Source: Candidatus Lernaella stagnicola (lineage in GTDB: Bacteria > Lernaellota > Lernaellaia > Lernaellales > Lernaellaceae). Taken from it: 64,000 bases of DNA. The notes beneath the pieces are model-generated. The model ran no database searches and was not told where the DNA came from. It saw nothing but the letters and a program-made list of their open reading frames with translations. The stretch spans positions 1 through 64,000 of the forward strand of contig JAVCCK010000042.1 in the NCBI GenBank assembly GCA_030765525.1, in the 5' to 3' direction. Both the position numbers and the translations under genes were made by a program. Shown one piece after another: positions 24,505 to 35,366 of the stretch (position 1 is its first letter; the number at the start of each line of letters is the position of its first letter).

Positions 24505-26301
24505 ATGGATCAGGATAAAAATCTCGCGCATATGTTCAAGACCAGTGCAACGAAATTCGGCAACAAGCCGTTTATGCGTTTCAAGAAAGACGGTGAATGG
24601 GCGACCCTGAGCTACCGTGAGGTGGACCGCATCGTCATGGACCTCGCCCAAGGCCTGTTGGCGCTGGGTTTCAAACGCGGCGACCGCATTTCGCTGCTTT
24701 CGGAAAACCGGCCGTACTGGGCGATGATGGATTTGGCCACGCAGTGCCTGGGTGGGATTCTGGCGACGATTTACGCCACCAACACTCCGAAGGAATGCGC
24801 CTACATCATCAACAACAGCGAATCGCGCTTCGTGGTGGTTTCCAACAACAACCAGTTGCAGAAGCTGATCAGCCGCAAGATCAGCCTGCCGACCGTGGAG
24901 AAGATCATCATCTTCGACCCGATCGAAGGCATTACCGATCAGGACGAGCGGGTGCTGTCGCTCAAGCAGTTGCGGGAAATGGGCCGCGACTACAACAAGC
25001 CCGAAGAGGTTGAGCAGGCCATCGGCAAAAGTACGATGGACGACGTGGCCACGTTGATTTACACGTCGGGCACGACCGGCGATCCCAAGGGCGTGATGCT
25101 CACCCACGGCAATTTCTACAGCAACGTCGAAGCGGCGATGTCCGTGATGCCCATCGAACCCGAAGAGTCGTTTTTGAGTTTCCTGCCCCTGTCGCACAGC
25201 TTGGAGCGCATGGCCGGGCACTTCACGCCCATGCACATCGGGGCAACAATCAGCTACGCCGAGTCGATCGACGCGATTCGCTCCAACCTGCAGGAAGTGC
25301 AGCCGACGGCGATGATCAGCGTGCCGCGCATTTATGAAAAATTCCACGCGGCGATCATGGGCAAAATCGAGTCGGGGGGCACGGTCAAACGCAAACTGTT
25401 CGCTTGGGCGATGAAGGTCGGCATCGAGCACAGCCAGCGCAAGATCGCCAAGAAGGGCATCTCGTTCCTGCTGCAAAAGCAATATGACCTGGCCGACGCG
25501 CTTGTCTTCACGAAGATCAAGGCGAATCTGGGCGGCAAGTTGCGGTACGCCATCAGCGGCGGTGCGCCGCTTTCGCCGGAACTGTTCGAGTTTTTCTGGG
25601 CGATGGGCATGGAGATTTACGAAGGCTACGGCCTGACCGAAACCTCGCCGGTGATCGCGGCCAATACGCCCGATGCGGTGCGCCGCGGTACCGTGGGCAA
25701 GGTGCTGCCCGGCGTGACGGTGAAGATCGCCGACGACGGGGAGATCCTCTGCAAGGGCCCGAATGTGATGAAGGGCTACTACAAGATGGATGAGGCGACG
25801 GCCGAAGCGATCGTGGATGGCTGGTTCTATACGGGCGATATCGGGGAGCTGGATGCTGACGGCTTTTTGACGATCACCGACCGGAAGAAGGACCTGATCA
25901 TCACCGCGGGCGGCAAGAACGTCGCGCCGCAGAACATCGAGAACATGCTGAAGCTCGACCGCTTTATCGAGCAGGTGAACATCGTGGGCGATCGGCGCAA
26001 ATACCTCACGGCGATCATCGCCCCGGCCTTCCCGGAACTCGAGGATTTCGCGCGGGATAAGGGTCTGACGTACACGAGTAACGAGGAACTGGTCGCCCTG
26101 CCGGCCGTGCGCGAGTTGATGCAGCAAGCCATCGACCGCGTGAACCAGGAATTGGCGAAATACGAGACGATCAAGAAGTTCTACATTTCGCCGGTGGTCT
26201 TCACGCAGGAAAACAACATGATTACACCGACGATGAAGGTCAAGCGCAAGAAGGTGACCGTGTTTTTCGCCAAAGAAATCGAGGCGATGTACGAGGAATA
26301 A
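24505..26301 (+). CDS. Long-chain acyl-CoA synthetase (AMP-forming)
   Basis: This 598-residue member of the ANL superfamily activates a carboxylic acid, probably a long-chain fatty acid, to acyl-AMP and then acyl-CoA. Visible motifs are the P-loop YTSGTTGDPKGVMLTH, the A4/A5 region GYGLTETSPV, the ATP-binding TGDIG followed by the hinge ITDRKKDLIITAGGKNVAPQ, and the C-terminal catalytic lysine region KVKRKKV. ATG 24505 (MDQDKNLAHMF) is preferred because GGGGTGGG precedes it; the upstream ATG at 24478 has no signal. There are no signal peptide and no membrane segments; it would associate with the inner membrane peripherally. No other beta-oxidation gene is adjacent. Confidence 0.92.
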   Translation: MDQDKNLAHMFKTSATKFGNKPFMRFKKDGEWATLSYREVDRIVMDLAQGLLALGFKRGDRISLLSENRPYWAMMDLATQCLGGILATIYATNTPKECAYIINNSESRFVVVSNNNQLQKLISRKISLPTVEKIIIFDPIEGITDQDERVLSLKQLREMGRDYNKPEEVEQAIGKSTMDDVATLIYTSGTTGDPKGVMLTHGNFYSNVEAAMSVMPIEPEESFLSFLPLSHSLERMAGHFTPMHIGATISYAESIDAIRSNLQEVQPTAMISVPRIYEKFHAAIMGKIESGGTVKRKLFAWAMKVGIEHSQRKIAKKGISFLLQKQYDLADALVFTKIKANLGGKLRYAISGGAPLSPELFEFFWAMGMEIYEGYGLTETSPVIAANTPDAVRRGTVGKVLPGVTVKIADDGEILCKGPNVMKGYYKMDEATAEAIVDGWFYTGDIGELDADGFLTITDRKKDLIITAGGKNVAPQNIENMLKLDRFIEQVNIVGDRRKYLTAIIAPAFPELEDFARDKGLTYTSNEELVALPAVRELMQQAIDRVNQELAKYETIKKFYISPVVFTQENNMITPTMKVKRKKVTVFFAKEIEAMYEE

Positions 26302-26328
26302 AGGCGCGGGCCGACATCACTTGGCCGC

Positions 26329-26625
26329 CTAGCGGCAGTGGACGTTGAACTCCACGTCGTCGTTGACATAGACCGAACCCACCGACTTGCCGTCGCAATA
26401 GACGGTGATGCGCTTATCGACACTGCTGCCGAGATTCAAATAGTAGCGACCGCCGCTGTCGGGATAGGCTTTCTTGTTATTCCACGAGGTCGAAATCGTG
26501 TGGTTGCCCTTGAGGCATTTCTCGCCGCCTTTGCCGTAGCAGGCGCCGTAGAGGCCGTCGGCGGCGGCGAGCGTCGCACAGACGAAAAATAAGGCGAGCA
26601 GGACGCATACGAGTCGCATTTTCAT
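26329..26625 (-). CDS. Small secreted protein of unknown function
   Basis: The protein has 98 residues: a signal peptide (about 1-22) and a compact mature part with four cysteines (GACYGKGGEKCLKG, VYCDGKSVG, NVHCR), which probably form two disulfides. The sequence alternates short beta segments (NHTISTSWNN, GGRYYLNLG, RITVYCDG, VYVNDDVEFNV) and may be a small beta-sandwich. It starts at ATG 26625 with AGGGAGA upstream. It is convergent with the acyl-CoA synthetase gene. No family recognised. Confidence 0.6.
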   Translation of the reverse strand: MKMRLVCVLLALFFVCATLAAADGLYGACYGKGGEKCLKGNHTISTSWNNKKAYPDSGGRYYLNLGSSVDKRITVYCDGKSVGSVYVNDDVEFNVHCR

Positions 26626-26674
26626 GACCGATCTCCCTAATTAGACGTCGCGGCGACCGATTTGGTGTCGAGTT

Positions 26675-27259
26675 TTACTGGCTGAAGGCGCCGAGTAATT
26701 GCGTGGCGGCGGCTTCCTCGTTGCCATCGCCCAGGGCTGTTTGCAGCAGCTTCGCGTAGTTGCCGGGCAAATTGGCCACGACTTGCTTACCGTTAAGATA
26801 GCGCAGATCGTGCGCCAATTCCCACAACAGTTTGCGCGGCGTGGTCGTGCCCACCGACGCGCCGAGACTGAGGAAGTCGTCGCCGTCGATTTTCACCTTG
26901 CGGTTGCCGCGCCAGGCGATCACCACCTCGTCGATATCCCGGCCCTGCAATTCGTGCGCGAAGGCGATGAAAGAACGCACCACGTCCGCCGCTCCGGCCG
27001 GCGCGCCCACGTTGCGTACGTCGAAGACGATGGTTCCGGTATTGAAATAGGAGTCGTAGTAGGCCTTGGCGTGCACGCCCTGGTTCCGCGCGTCCTGACC
27101 GACAACTTTCTTTAGCGGTCGCTGCAGGCGGAAGTGATTCAACGCGAACACGCCGATAATCATCGCGAACGCGGCCAGGACCGCGATCGTAAAGCCTCGC
27201 TGTAAATTCTTCGACGTAAAGAAACGCCACGGGTTCTGCTTTAAGAGAATCACACGCAT
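26675..27259 (-). CDS. Single-pass membrane protein of unknown function
   Basis: The protein has 194 residues. After a basic N-terminus there is one transmembrane helix (about residues 23-43, TIAVLAAFAMIIGVFAL), then a soluble domain of about 145 residues, probably periplasmic by the positive-inside rule. This contains TGTIVFDVRNVGAP, FIAFAHELQGRDIDEVVIAW and KVKIDGDDFLSLG segments that suggest an alpha/beta fold. No family or catalytic motif is recognised. Ribosome-binding signals are poor (AGGGTGG is too close to the ATG), so the start could be a few codons downstream. Confidence 0.55.
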   Translation of the reverse strand: MRVILLKQNPWRFFTSKNLQRGFTIAVLAAFAMIIGVFALNHFRLQRPLKKVVGQDARNQGVHAKAYYDSYFNTGTIVFDVRNVGAPAGAADVVRSFIAFAHELQGRDIDEVVIAWRGNRKVKIDGDDFLSLGASVGTTTPRKLLWELAHDLRYLNGKQVVANLPGNYAKLLQTALGDGNEEAAATQLLGAFSQ

Positions 27260-27382
27260 CCACCCTGTTTCGGCCTAAGCCCCGACGATACCCCCATCGC
27301 CGGTCGTCCAGCCTGACAAACTATTTTTCTTGCCGGCTAAAGTACCACGCAGGCCCGATAGCCAGCAACCGTACAGGCGTCA

Positions 27383-27406
27383 AAAAAGGCGGACCGAAGC
27401 CCGCCT
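27383..27406 (-). terminator. Rho-independent terminator with TTCG loop
   Basis: On the minus strand GGCGGGC-TTCG-GTCCGCC is followed by TTTTTT. It lies about 45 bases after the stop of the lipoprotein gene at 27453. Confidence 0.88.
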
Positions 27407-27452
27407 CTCATTTCTTACATAAACGCTCGTAGGCCTCGACGGCCGACGATGC

Positions 27453-27992
27453 TTACATCGCAAAGTCGCCGCAGGTAATCGTCCCTTCGGCCACACCGAT
27501 AAACAATTCGTTTTCCGCTGCGACCACGCCGCAGTAGAAGGTGACCACGCCCTCCAAATCGCCCTCGACAACGGTGAAGTCGACGAAGTTGGAGACAACA
27601 TCCGCGGCACAAACGGCATCGGGAATGGTGTCGGGTTTCGCGAAGGATCCCTGCATCTCCCCGCTGGTCGCGTCGTGACGGAAACCGGTCACGTCATAGG
27701 CTTCTTCTTCGTCGCCGTCAGGCCACAGTTCGCCGGTAAGAACGCCGGTGTCGATGTCGATGTCGATGTACGCGGTCCACAACGATTGCCCGGCTTCGGC
27801 CGACGTGGTCGTGCCTTCGATGGACAAATCATAGCCGTTGCAGTCGCCGCCGGTATCATCATCGCCGCCGGTATCATCGTCTGTAGCGTCGTTATCGTCG
27901 TTGTCGTCGTCATCGTCGTCACAGCTACACGAACCGATTGCCAATGCCAGTGCAAACACACACAAAAGCACCAAGAACATCCGGACTTTCAT
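27453..27992 (-). CDS. Lipoprotein with Asp/Asn-rich tether
   Basis: The protein has 179 residues: a signal sequence with lipobox IGSC (Cys22) followed by SCDDDDDDNDDND, an acidic tether to about residue 50. A mature domain of about 125 residues follows, with repeated beta-type segments (AYIDIDIDTGVLTGELWPDG, GEMQGSFAKPDT, GDLEGVVTFYCGV, LFIGVAEGTITCG). AGGAG lies 8 nt before the ATG. A TTCG-loop terminator follows, so it is monocistronic. No known family. The tether matches those of the lipoproteins at 33230 and 38981. Confidence 0.68.
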   Translation of the reverse strand: MKVRMFLVLLCVFALALAIGSCSCDDDDDDNDDNDATDDDTGGDDDTGGDCNGYDLSIEGTTTSAEAGQSLWTAYIDIDIDTGVLTGELWPDGDEEEAYDVTGFRHDATSGEMQGSFAKPDTIPDAVCAADVVSNFVDFTVVEGDLEGVVTFYCGVVAAENELFIGVAEGTITCGDFAM

Positions 27993-28238
27993 CCTTGTGT
28001 CTCCTTTCAGATAAAGCTGAGTTTGGACATAACATACTAACTAACACATTTTGGGATTGAATTGTAAATAGCAGAATTGGATGCTCCCGGATTCCGTTTC
28101 GCGCACCTCCCGGCGTTGCTTGGGTCGGGGCGCATATCGTACAGTGAGCCGCCGAAGTTACTCGAAAGCAGCTCTTGCCGGTGTCGCCGGCGTCGTTTTT
28201 TTTCGCAGGGGCTTCGGCGCGACCGTGAGGGGAACATC

Positions 28239-29261
28239 ATGCAAAACAGTCGTTTCAATTGGAAAAGCCTTGTGGGCCTGTGCCTGGGTTATTTCGCGGC
28301 CTATGTGGTTTACGGCACGTTCGTGCGCTGGCTGCGAATCACGCAGGAAATGCCCGGCATGGAAGTCACCTTCAACACGACGGTCGGCGGGACGCTGATC
28401 TGCATGGTGGTGGTGTTGGTGTTTTGGTGGCCGGGACGCCTCGTACTGCGCGAGCCGCGGGTTTGGGGCGGCAGAATACCCGGGGAATACGCCTGGCTGG
28501 TGCCGTCCGGTATTTGCACGGGTTTCGTGATTGTCACGACGACTTTGATGTACACCTACGGTTTTTCGGTGATGGTGGCGATGGTGCTGATGCGTTCGGC
28601 ACTGATCGTGTCCAGCCGGGCTGTCGACGCGATTCTGATTCGACAGGGCCACGTGACCAAGCCGGTGTACTGGCAGGAAAACGCCGCGGTCGTGGCGGCT
28701 GTCGCGGCGATGAGCGTCGTGATTTTCGTGGCCGACAAGGACGATTTCAAGTTCTTTGAGTCCTCGGCCGCCATGATCACGATGCTGTTCTACATCATTC
28801 CCTACAGCCTCCGCATTTACATTTTGAACCGCTTCAAGACGCAAGCCGACCACAAGGCCATTTTCGGCATCGAGCAGATAGCCGCCTCCAGCACGATTTT
28901 CCTCGTCATGGGCGCGGTCGTGATCGCCTACCTCGCGGGCTGGAATCCGACGCCGGTGGCCGAATTCGCGGCCGGCGTCTTCAGCCCTACACCGGTGGCG
29001 ATTCTCATCGGAATGGTTTTCGGAATTGGCGCGTTCTTCTCGGTTTTTCTTTTCCTCTTTAAAGACGGTTCAGCGACCTTCAACGTCACCTTGAACCGCC
29101 TGACCTCGCTGACTGCCGGCACCGTGGCGACGTTGTGCTTCTGGCTGCTTTTCGACGGTCAGCCAGTCAAGTCGTACCAGTGGGCGGCGTTGGGCGTCGT
29201 GCTTTTGGCGATCGGGCTTTTGGCCTGGGCGGGCAAGCGGCGAAAGCGGGAGGCAGCCTGA
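28239..29261 (+). CDS. Multi-pass inner-membrane protein, DMT-transporter-like
   Basis: The protein has 340 residues with about ten hydrophobic helices spread over the whole length, in the two-halves arrangement of drug/metabolite (EamA-like) transporters. Helices are near 12-30, 45-65, 88-110, 112-132, 150-170, 182-200, 222-242, 255-278, 288-306 and 312-330, and the protein ends in a basic tail (GKRRKREAA). GAGGGGAA lies 5 nt before the ATG at 28239; the open frame further upstream is not protein-like. Family membership is a guess from topology, and no substrate can be named. It is convergent with the nucleotidyltransferase-like gene. Confidence 0.65.
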   Translation: MQNSRFNWKSLVGLCLGYFAAYVVYGTFVRWLRITQEMPGMEVTFNTTVGGTLICMVVVLVFWWPGRLVLREPRVWGGRIPGEYAWLVPSGICTGFVIVTTTLMYTYGFSVMVAMVLMRSALIVSSRAVDAILIRQGHVTKPVYWQENAAVVAAVAAMSVVIFVADKDDFKFFESSAAMITMLFYIIPYSLRIYILNRFKTQADHKAIFGIEQIAASSTIFLVMGAVVIAYLAGWNPTPVAEFAAGVFSPTPVAILIGMVFGIGAFFSVFLFLFKDGSATFNVTLNRLTSLTAGTVATLCFWLLFDGQPVKSYQWAALGVVLLAIGLLAWAGKRRKREAA

Positions 29262-29270
29262 GCCGGGGCG

Positions 29271-30239
29271 TTATTTGATTTTTCCCTCGCGGCGCAGGCG
29301 GAAGTAATGCCGCCAACCCAGGATAAGCGGCCAGCGACGTTCGGCGGGGGTTAGTTCGATACGCACGCCGTAGGTTCGTTCCACTTTGTCCAAGAGATAA
29401 TCCAGCCAGTTGTCGATAAACAGAATGTTTTTGAACCACCGCATTTTGCCGCGCCGGCGGCTGCGAGCCAGGAGGCTCCGCGTCGTCTCGTGAAGTGCGG
29501 CGCGTTGCGACACCGAGCGGCGCATGAAATACGTGCCGGGCGGGTCTTCGGCTTGGCGGGCGTGAAACAATTCGGGGTTGGCGTCGCAGAATTGATCGAG
29601 GTGGACGCGGTAGGCCGCGCGGTAGAACTCCGGCGCGGCGGCAAACAGCGCCGCGACTTTCTCGTCGGTCTTTTCCAGGCGCACCTCGCCCAGATAACTC
29701 AGCGCCAAAGCCTGCGTGATGAACTCGTCGAGGGTGAATTCGTTGGGCACTTTGTTGACTGCGTGCTCGGTGATGGTGCCCATCGCCTGCCAACAACACC
29801 CCAGCAGTTCGTCGCGTTCGAAGGTGTCACGATACCAGGCAAGCCCGATGCGTTTGGAAAAGCGACCGAGATGGTAGAGGTCGGACGCCTCGAAGTGAAC
29901 TTCCCGCCGCAGGTCTTCGACACTGATCACGCAGACCTTGCATCGGAGCGGCTCACCCTCGTGTTCGATCTCCAGGAAGTAAACGTTCGGCGGTAATACT
30001 CGGGCCGACCAGCGGTCGCGGCGTCGCGAGAAGACCGAGCGGTAATCGTCACAAACCAGGTAAAAATCGAAAAAAGAATTCCCGCTCGCCGTCTCACTAT
30101 CCAGACGCGACCCGTAGAACACCACTGCCGCAAGGCCGTCTTTGAAACGCCGGCGGAACTCTTCGACAAACGCCGCGACGACCGGCGAGGGATCCAACTC
30201 GCAGGTTTCGCGCAGCAGAGACAGCGGATCGACGGTCAT
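29271..30239 (-). CDS. Nucleotidyltransferase-fold protein
   Basis: The protein has 322 residues. The N-terminal third carries a nucleotidyltransferase-like signature: AAVVFYGSRLD (a G-S-R/x turn) followed by FFDFYLVCDD, which supplies the paired acidic residues expected to bind metal. A long helical region and a basic C-terminus (RRWPLILGWRHYFRLRREGKIK) follow. The arrangement recalls Tam41-type phosphatidate cytidylyltransferases, but this is tentative. ATG 30239 overlaps the stop of the upstream glycosyltransferase-methyltransferase gene by 4 nt (ATGA), so the two are translationally coupled and probably act in one pathway, plausibly lipid or glycan modification. Confidence 0.65.
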   Translation of the reverse strand: MTVDPLSLLRETCELDPSPVVAAFVEEFRRRFKDGLAAVVFYGSRLDSETASGNSFFDFYLVCDDYRSVFSRRRDRWSARVLPPNVYFLEIEHEGEPLRCKVCVISVEDLRREVHFEASDLYHLGRFSKRIGLAWYRDTFERDELLGCCWQAMGTITEHAVNKVPNEFTLDEFITQALALSYLGEVRLEKTDEKVAALFAAAPEFYRAAYRVHLDQFCDANPELFHARQAEDPPGTYFMRRSVSQRAALHETTRSLLARSRRRGKMRWFKNILFIDNWLDYLLDKVERTYGVRIELTPAERRWPLILGWRHYFRLRREGKIK

Positions 30240-31648
30240 CGCCATTGCGCTTCGGAGCTTTCCAGGCGGGCGATCCGCGCCTCCAGAACGAACTGGTAGG
30301 CGAAGAGACCGGGCCAGAGCCGGGTCAGGAAGTGGTAAGTGCCGTCCAAGAACCGGATAAAGAGGTTGTGGGCGTGAGTTTGAAATACGATCTCGAAAGG
30401 CAACGGCGTCGTGCGGCGCTCAACGATTTCAAAGCCGGTCTGCCGCACGAGGCGTTCAAACGTGGCTTTCGTGAACAGGCGCACGTGGGTGTCGTCCAGA
30501 ATGCCGCGCGGGCCGTATTCGAAGCGGCCCAGCAAAAGCGACAGCCGATAGAACCAAATGGCGACGTTGCCGGTGGAAATGATCAAGCGGCCTTCCGGCG
30601 TCAGGTGCCGCCTCACCAGGGCCATGGCGGTCTCGCGGTGAACCAGGTGCTCGATCACATCGGCAAGAATCACCACGTCGAATTCGCGACCGTAGGGCAA
30701 CTGGACGATATCGTTGTCTAAATCCATTTGATGGTAGTGGTCGTAGGGCAAGCGCACTTGCTCCGGCGGCAGCTTGTCGACGCCGACGACGTGACAGCCC
30801 TTCTTCGCCAACTCGTGGGCCAAAAGGCCTTGGCTGCAGCCCAGGTCCAACACTCGCGCCCCGGCGGGCACGGCATCCAGAATTTGGCGATGCGATCCCA
30901 GCGGCGAGCTTTTAAATGTGTACTTGCCGCCGTGTTGGATGATCCACCGGCCGTGTCGATGGATGTGCAATTGATGCAGGCGGTACCCCAGGGCAGCGGC
31001 GAGGATGCGCCACGCCTGCCGCATCGAAAGGGGCCGGCGACCGCTTCGCTTGACCGGCAGGGGCACGGCGCGCGGCAAGCGGCGCAGGATTTTGCATTGG
31101 ATGAACAGCTCCGTTTCGAGTTCGGGACCGTCCGAGTTTTCCTGCAGGGGTATTTCGCGCAAAAGTGGTACGGCAAACAGGCGGAAGCCGGCGCGGTGGT
31201 CGGCGAGGTCAGTGTGCAAAATTCGGTTGAGCCGTCGATTCAAGCGCGCTTCGGGCGGGGGCAATTCGCCCGCTTGCGTGACGCCCAGTGCGCATTCTGC
31301 GCCGTCAAACACCGCCGCCGCAAGTAGAGGAACGACGGCTTCGGGATCGAACTTATCGCCGCGACCAGCCACGACGACGAAATCGAAATCTTCGTCGACG
31401 GCGTACTGCAGGCCGGCTTTCAACGTGGTTTCGTAACCGAAGGCGCGCACGTGTCGCAGCACGCGCAGTACGGGTCGCGGTGGTTCGGTGACCGGCTCGG
31501 CAACGGTGTCGCCGGGCGGTAGGTAGGCGTACACCGCGGTCAACAAGCGGTCAAAATCCAGCGGTAACTCGGCGGCGATCCGCTGCAGGTCGGCGGCGGA
31601 AGGGCACTCGGCGAGAAACAGGGCGAGACGCGGGAAGGTGTCTCCCAT
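30236..31648 (-). CDS. Glycosyltransferase (GT2-like) fused to class I methyltransferase
   Basis: The protein has 470 residues from ATG 31648; the frame stays open to 31840 but the extra residues are not family-like. Residues about 60-245 resemble a GT-A glycosyltransferase without a clear DXD (VRAFGYETTLKAGLQYAV, FVVVAGRGDKFDPEAVVPLL, HRAGFRLF). Residues about 265-420 are a SAM-dependent methyltransferase: VLDLGCSQGLLAHELAKKG (motif I), VVGVDKL, FDVVILADVIEHL (motif IV-like), then a helical amphipathic tail. No signal peptide. It is operonic with the nucleotidyltransferase-like gene and divergent from lgt. The ribosome binding signal before 31648 is weak, so the start is uncertain. Confidence 0.72.
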   Translation of the reverse strand: MGDTFPRLALFLAECPSAADLQRIAAELPLDFDRLLTAVYAYLPPGDTVAEPVTEPPRPVLRVLRHVRAFGYETTLKAGLQYAVDEDFDFVVVAGRGDKFDPEAVVPLLAAAVFDGAECALGVTQAGELPPPEARLNRRLNRILHTDLADHRAGFRLFAVPLLREIPLQENSDGPELETELFIQCKILRRLPRAVPLPVKRSGRRPLSMRQAWRILAAALGYRLHQLHIHRHGRWIIQHGGKYTFKSSPLGSHRQILDAVPAGARVLDLGCSQGLLAHELAKKGCHVVGVDKLPPEQVRLPYDHYHQMDLDNDIVQLPYGREFDVVILADVIEHLVHRETAMALVRRHLTPEGRLIISTGNVAIWFYRLSLLLGRFEYGPRGILDDTHVRLFTKATFERLVRQTGFEIVERRTTPLPFEIVFQTHAHNLFIRFLDGTYHFLTRLWPGLFAYQFVLEARIARLESSEAQWR

Positions 31649-31862
31649 TTCGTCCCGGCGTTCCAGAAGCCGCGCCAACTCGCTTGTTTGGTTCGTGATA
31701 GGGCCCCCCTGCCCGGCCCGAAAGTCCCTCACGCGCGACACGGGCCGTCGGGTCGTTATTACACCACGAGCCGGGCAGCGACAACAGCGCCCCGTTGAAG
31801 TTCTCCCTTGATCGCGTCCGGTTCGGAACTTAGGATACATCTTCGCGAAAGGAGATAAGCGA

Positions 31863-32912
31863 TTGCACCCGATCCTATTTGAGATCTTAGGCCATCAGGT
31901 TCGCACCTACAGCGTCGCCATGGCGTTGGGGTTCGTGGTGAGTCTTGCGTTGCTGCGGCGGCGCGCTCCATACGAGCAGATCAACGTCGACGCCGCGCTC
32001 AACAGCGCGATTCTGATCATCATCGGCACGATCGTCGGTGGCCGGATCATGTTCATCATCAATACGTGGTCCGAGCGCTTCGCCACCGAAGGTCGTACGG
32101 CGTGGGAAGTGTTTCTCGAACTGTTCAAGGTGTGGGAAGGCGGGCTGGTTTTCTACGGCGGCTTTCTCGGCAGTATCTTGCTCGTTTGGCTGTATCTGAC
32201 GATCCGTAAAATTCCGGTACTGCAATACATCGACCTGTATGCACCCTATGGGGGCTTGGGTTTGGCAATTCACCGGCCGTTCGGCTGTTTCCTTAATGGT
32301 TGCTGTTACGGTGGGCCGACCCATATGCCGTGGGGTGTACACTTTCCGCTGAGCGCCTCGGCGACGCGGTGGTGGGGGATCGACCAAGCCCTGCACCCGA
32401 CGCAAATCTACATGGGGCTTTCGGGCTTACTGATCTTTTTCGCGCTGGTGTGGTATCGCAACCGTAAGCAACGACACGGGGAAGTGTTCGGTCTGCTGCT
32501 GATGATTTACGCCGTAAATCGTTTTCTCGTCGAAATCGTGCGAGGCGATAAGATTCGCGGTCACGTGCCGGCGTTCGCGTTGATCTTTCTGGCGGTCTTC
32601 GGCGCGGGGATTTTGCTTTATTTTCTATTCCGTGCCAACGACGGCAAACTGCAGCCGTTGAAGTGGGTCGGTGTCGCTTTGTATACGTTGGGCGGATTCC
32701 TCGGCTTGTTCGGCACAACCAGCGGCAGCGCGCTTTCGGTCATGGAATCGCCGTTTTCGACGAGTCAATACATTGGCTTTTTTGTATTCGTCGCCGGCGC
32801 GGCCTTGTTCTACTACGCGCGATATTATGGGCAGGTCGTACAGCCGGAGTACGGCCAATTGATCGAATCGGAACCGGAAGAAGAGGAGGCGCCACACCCG
32901 GAGCCCGCCTGA
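31863..32912 (+). CDS. lgt: Prolipoprotein diacylglyceryl transferase
   Basis: This 349-residue inner-membrane enzyme transfers diacylglycerol from phosphatidylglycerol to the lipobox cysteine of prolipoproteins. The Lgt signature is HRPFGCFLNGCCYG (137-150), with the essential Arg138 kept although the usual Gly before it is His. HPTQIY and FLVEIVRGD further on carry other conserved residues. The E. coli His103 position reads Tyr here (GGLVFYGGF), as in some other phyla. After the normal core (to about 235) there are three extra transmembrane segments and an acidic Pro-rich tail, longer than the usual 260-290 residues. The start is TTG 31863 with AGGAG 8 nt upstream. It serves the many lipoproteins encoded in this window. 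Confidence 0.93.
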   Translation: MHPILFEILGHQVRTYSVAMALGFVVSLALLRRRAPYEQINVDAALNSAILIIIGTIVGGRIMFIINTWSERFATEGRTAWEVFLELFKVWEGGLVFYGGFLGSILLVWLYLTIRKIPVLQYIDLYAPYGGLGLAIHRPFGCFLNGCCYGGPTHMPWGVHFPLSASATRWWGIDQALHPTQIYMGLSGLLIFFALVWYRNRKQRHGEVFGLLLMIYAVNRFLVEIVRGDKIRGHVPAFALIFLAVFGAGILLYFLFRANDGKLQPLKWVGVALYTLGGFLGLFGTTSGSALSVMESPFSTSQYIGFFVFVAGAALFYYARYYGQVVQPEYGQLIESEPEEEEAPHPEPA

Positions 32913-32959
32913 CGGGCTTGCCGCCCGGATGGGGTAAGGGTATTCTCGCGCACGTTTTG

Positions 32960-33033
32960 GGGCGGGTAGCTCAGCTGGTTAGAGCATCGGTCTTACAAAC
33001 CGGGGGTCGGGGGTTCGAAACCCTTCCCGCCCA
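32960..33033 (+). tRNA. tRNA-Val (UAC)
   Basis: A full cloverleaf is visible. The acceptor stem GGGCGGG (32960-32966) pairs with CCCGCCC (33026-33032) and discriminator A. The D arm has GCTC/GAGC, the anticodon loop is CTTACAA with anticodon TAC (32994-32996), and the T loop is TTCGAAA. CCA is not encoded. No phage integration site is seen beside it. Confidence 0.95.
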
Positions 33034-33229
33034 GATCTCTTCCGAATATTCTGCCTGTAATCGTATCGAACCGACATGATCCAAGGTGACTTGAATGTCG
33101 GCTTTTGCCGCCGAGTTCTCAAAACGGACGTGTTTTGGTCTTCGTTGGTCTTAGCGAAACCGCCGTTGATCCGGCGGCAGGAAATCGTTAGTCTTTCTTT
33201 TCGGGGTTCCACAAGTCGGGGTTTACAGA

Positions 33230-35359
<2,130 letters not shown>

Positions 35360-35366
35360 TTCGGCC

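Noticed and set aside
24472-26127. Minus-strand frame of 551 codons
   Set aside because: It mirrors the acyl-CoA synthetase gene; the sense strand carries all ANL motifs.
32960-33033. tRNA-Val as an attachment site for the phage block
   Set aside because: The block starts 6.3 kb away and no second copy of the tRNA 3' end was noticed near 59.3 kb.
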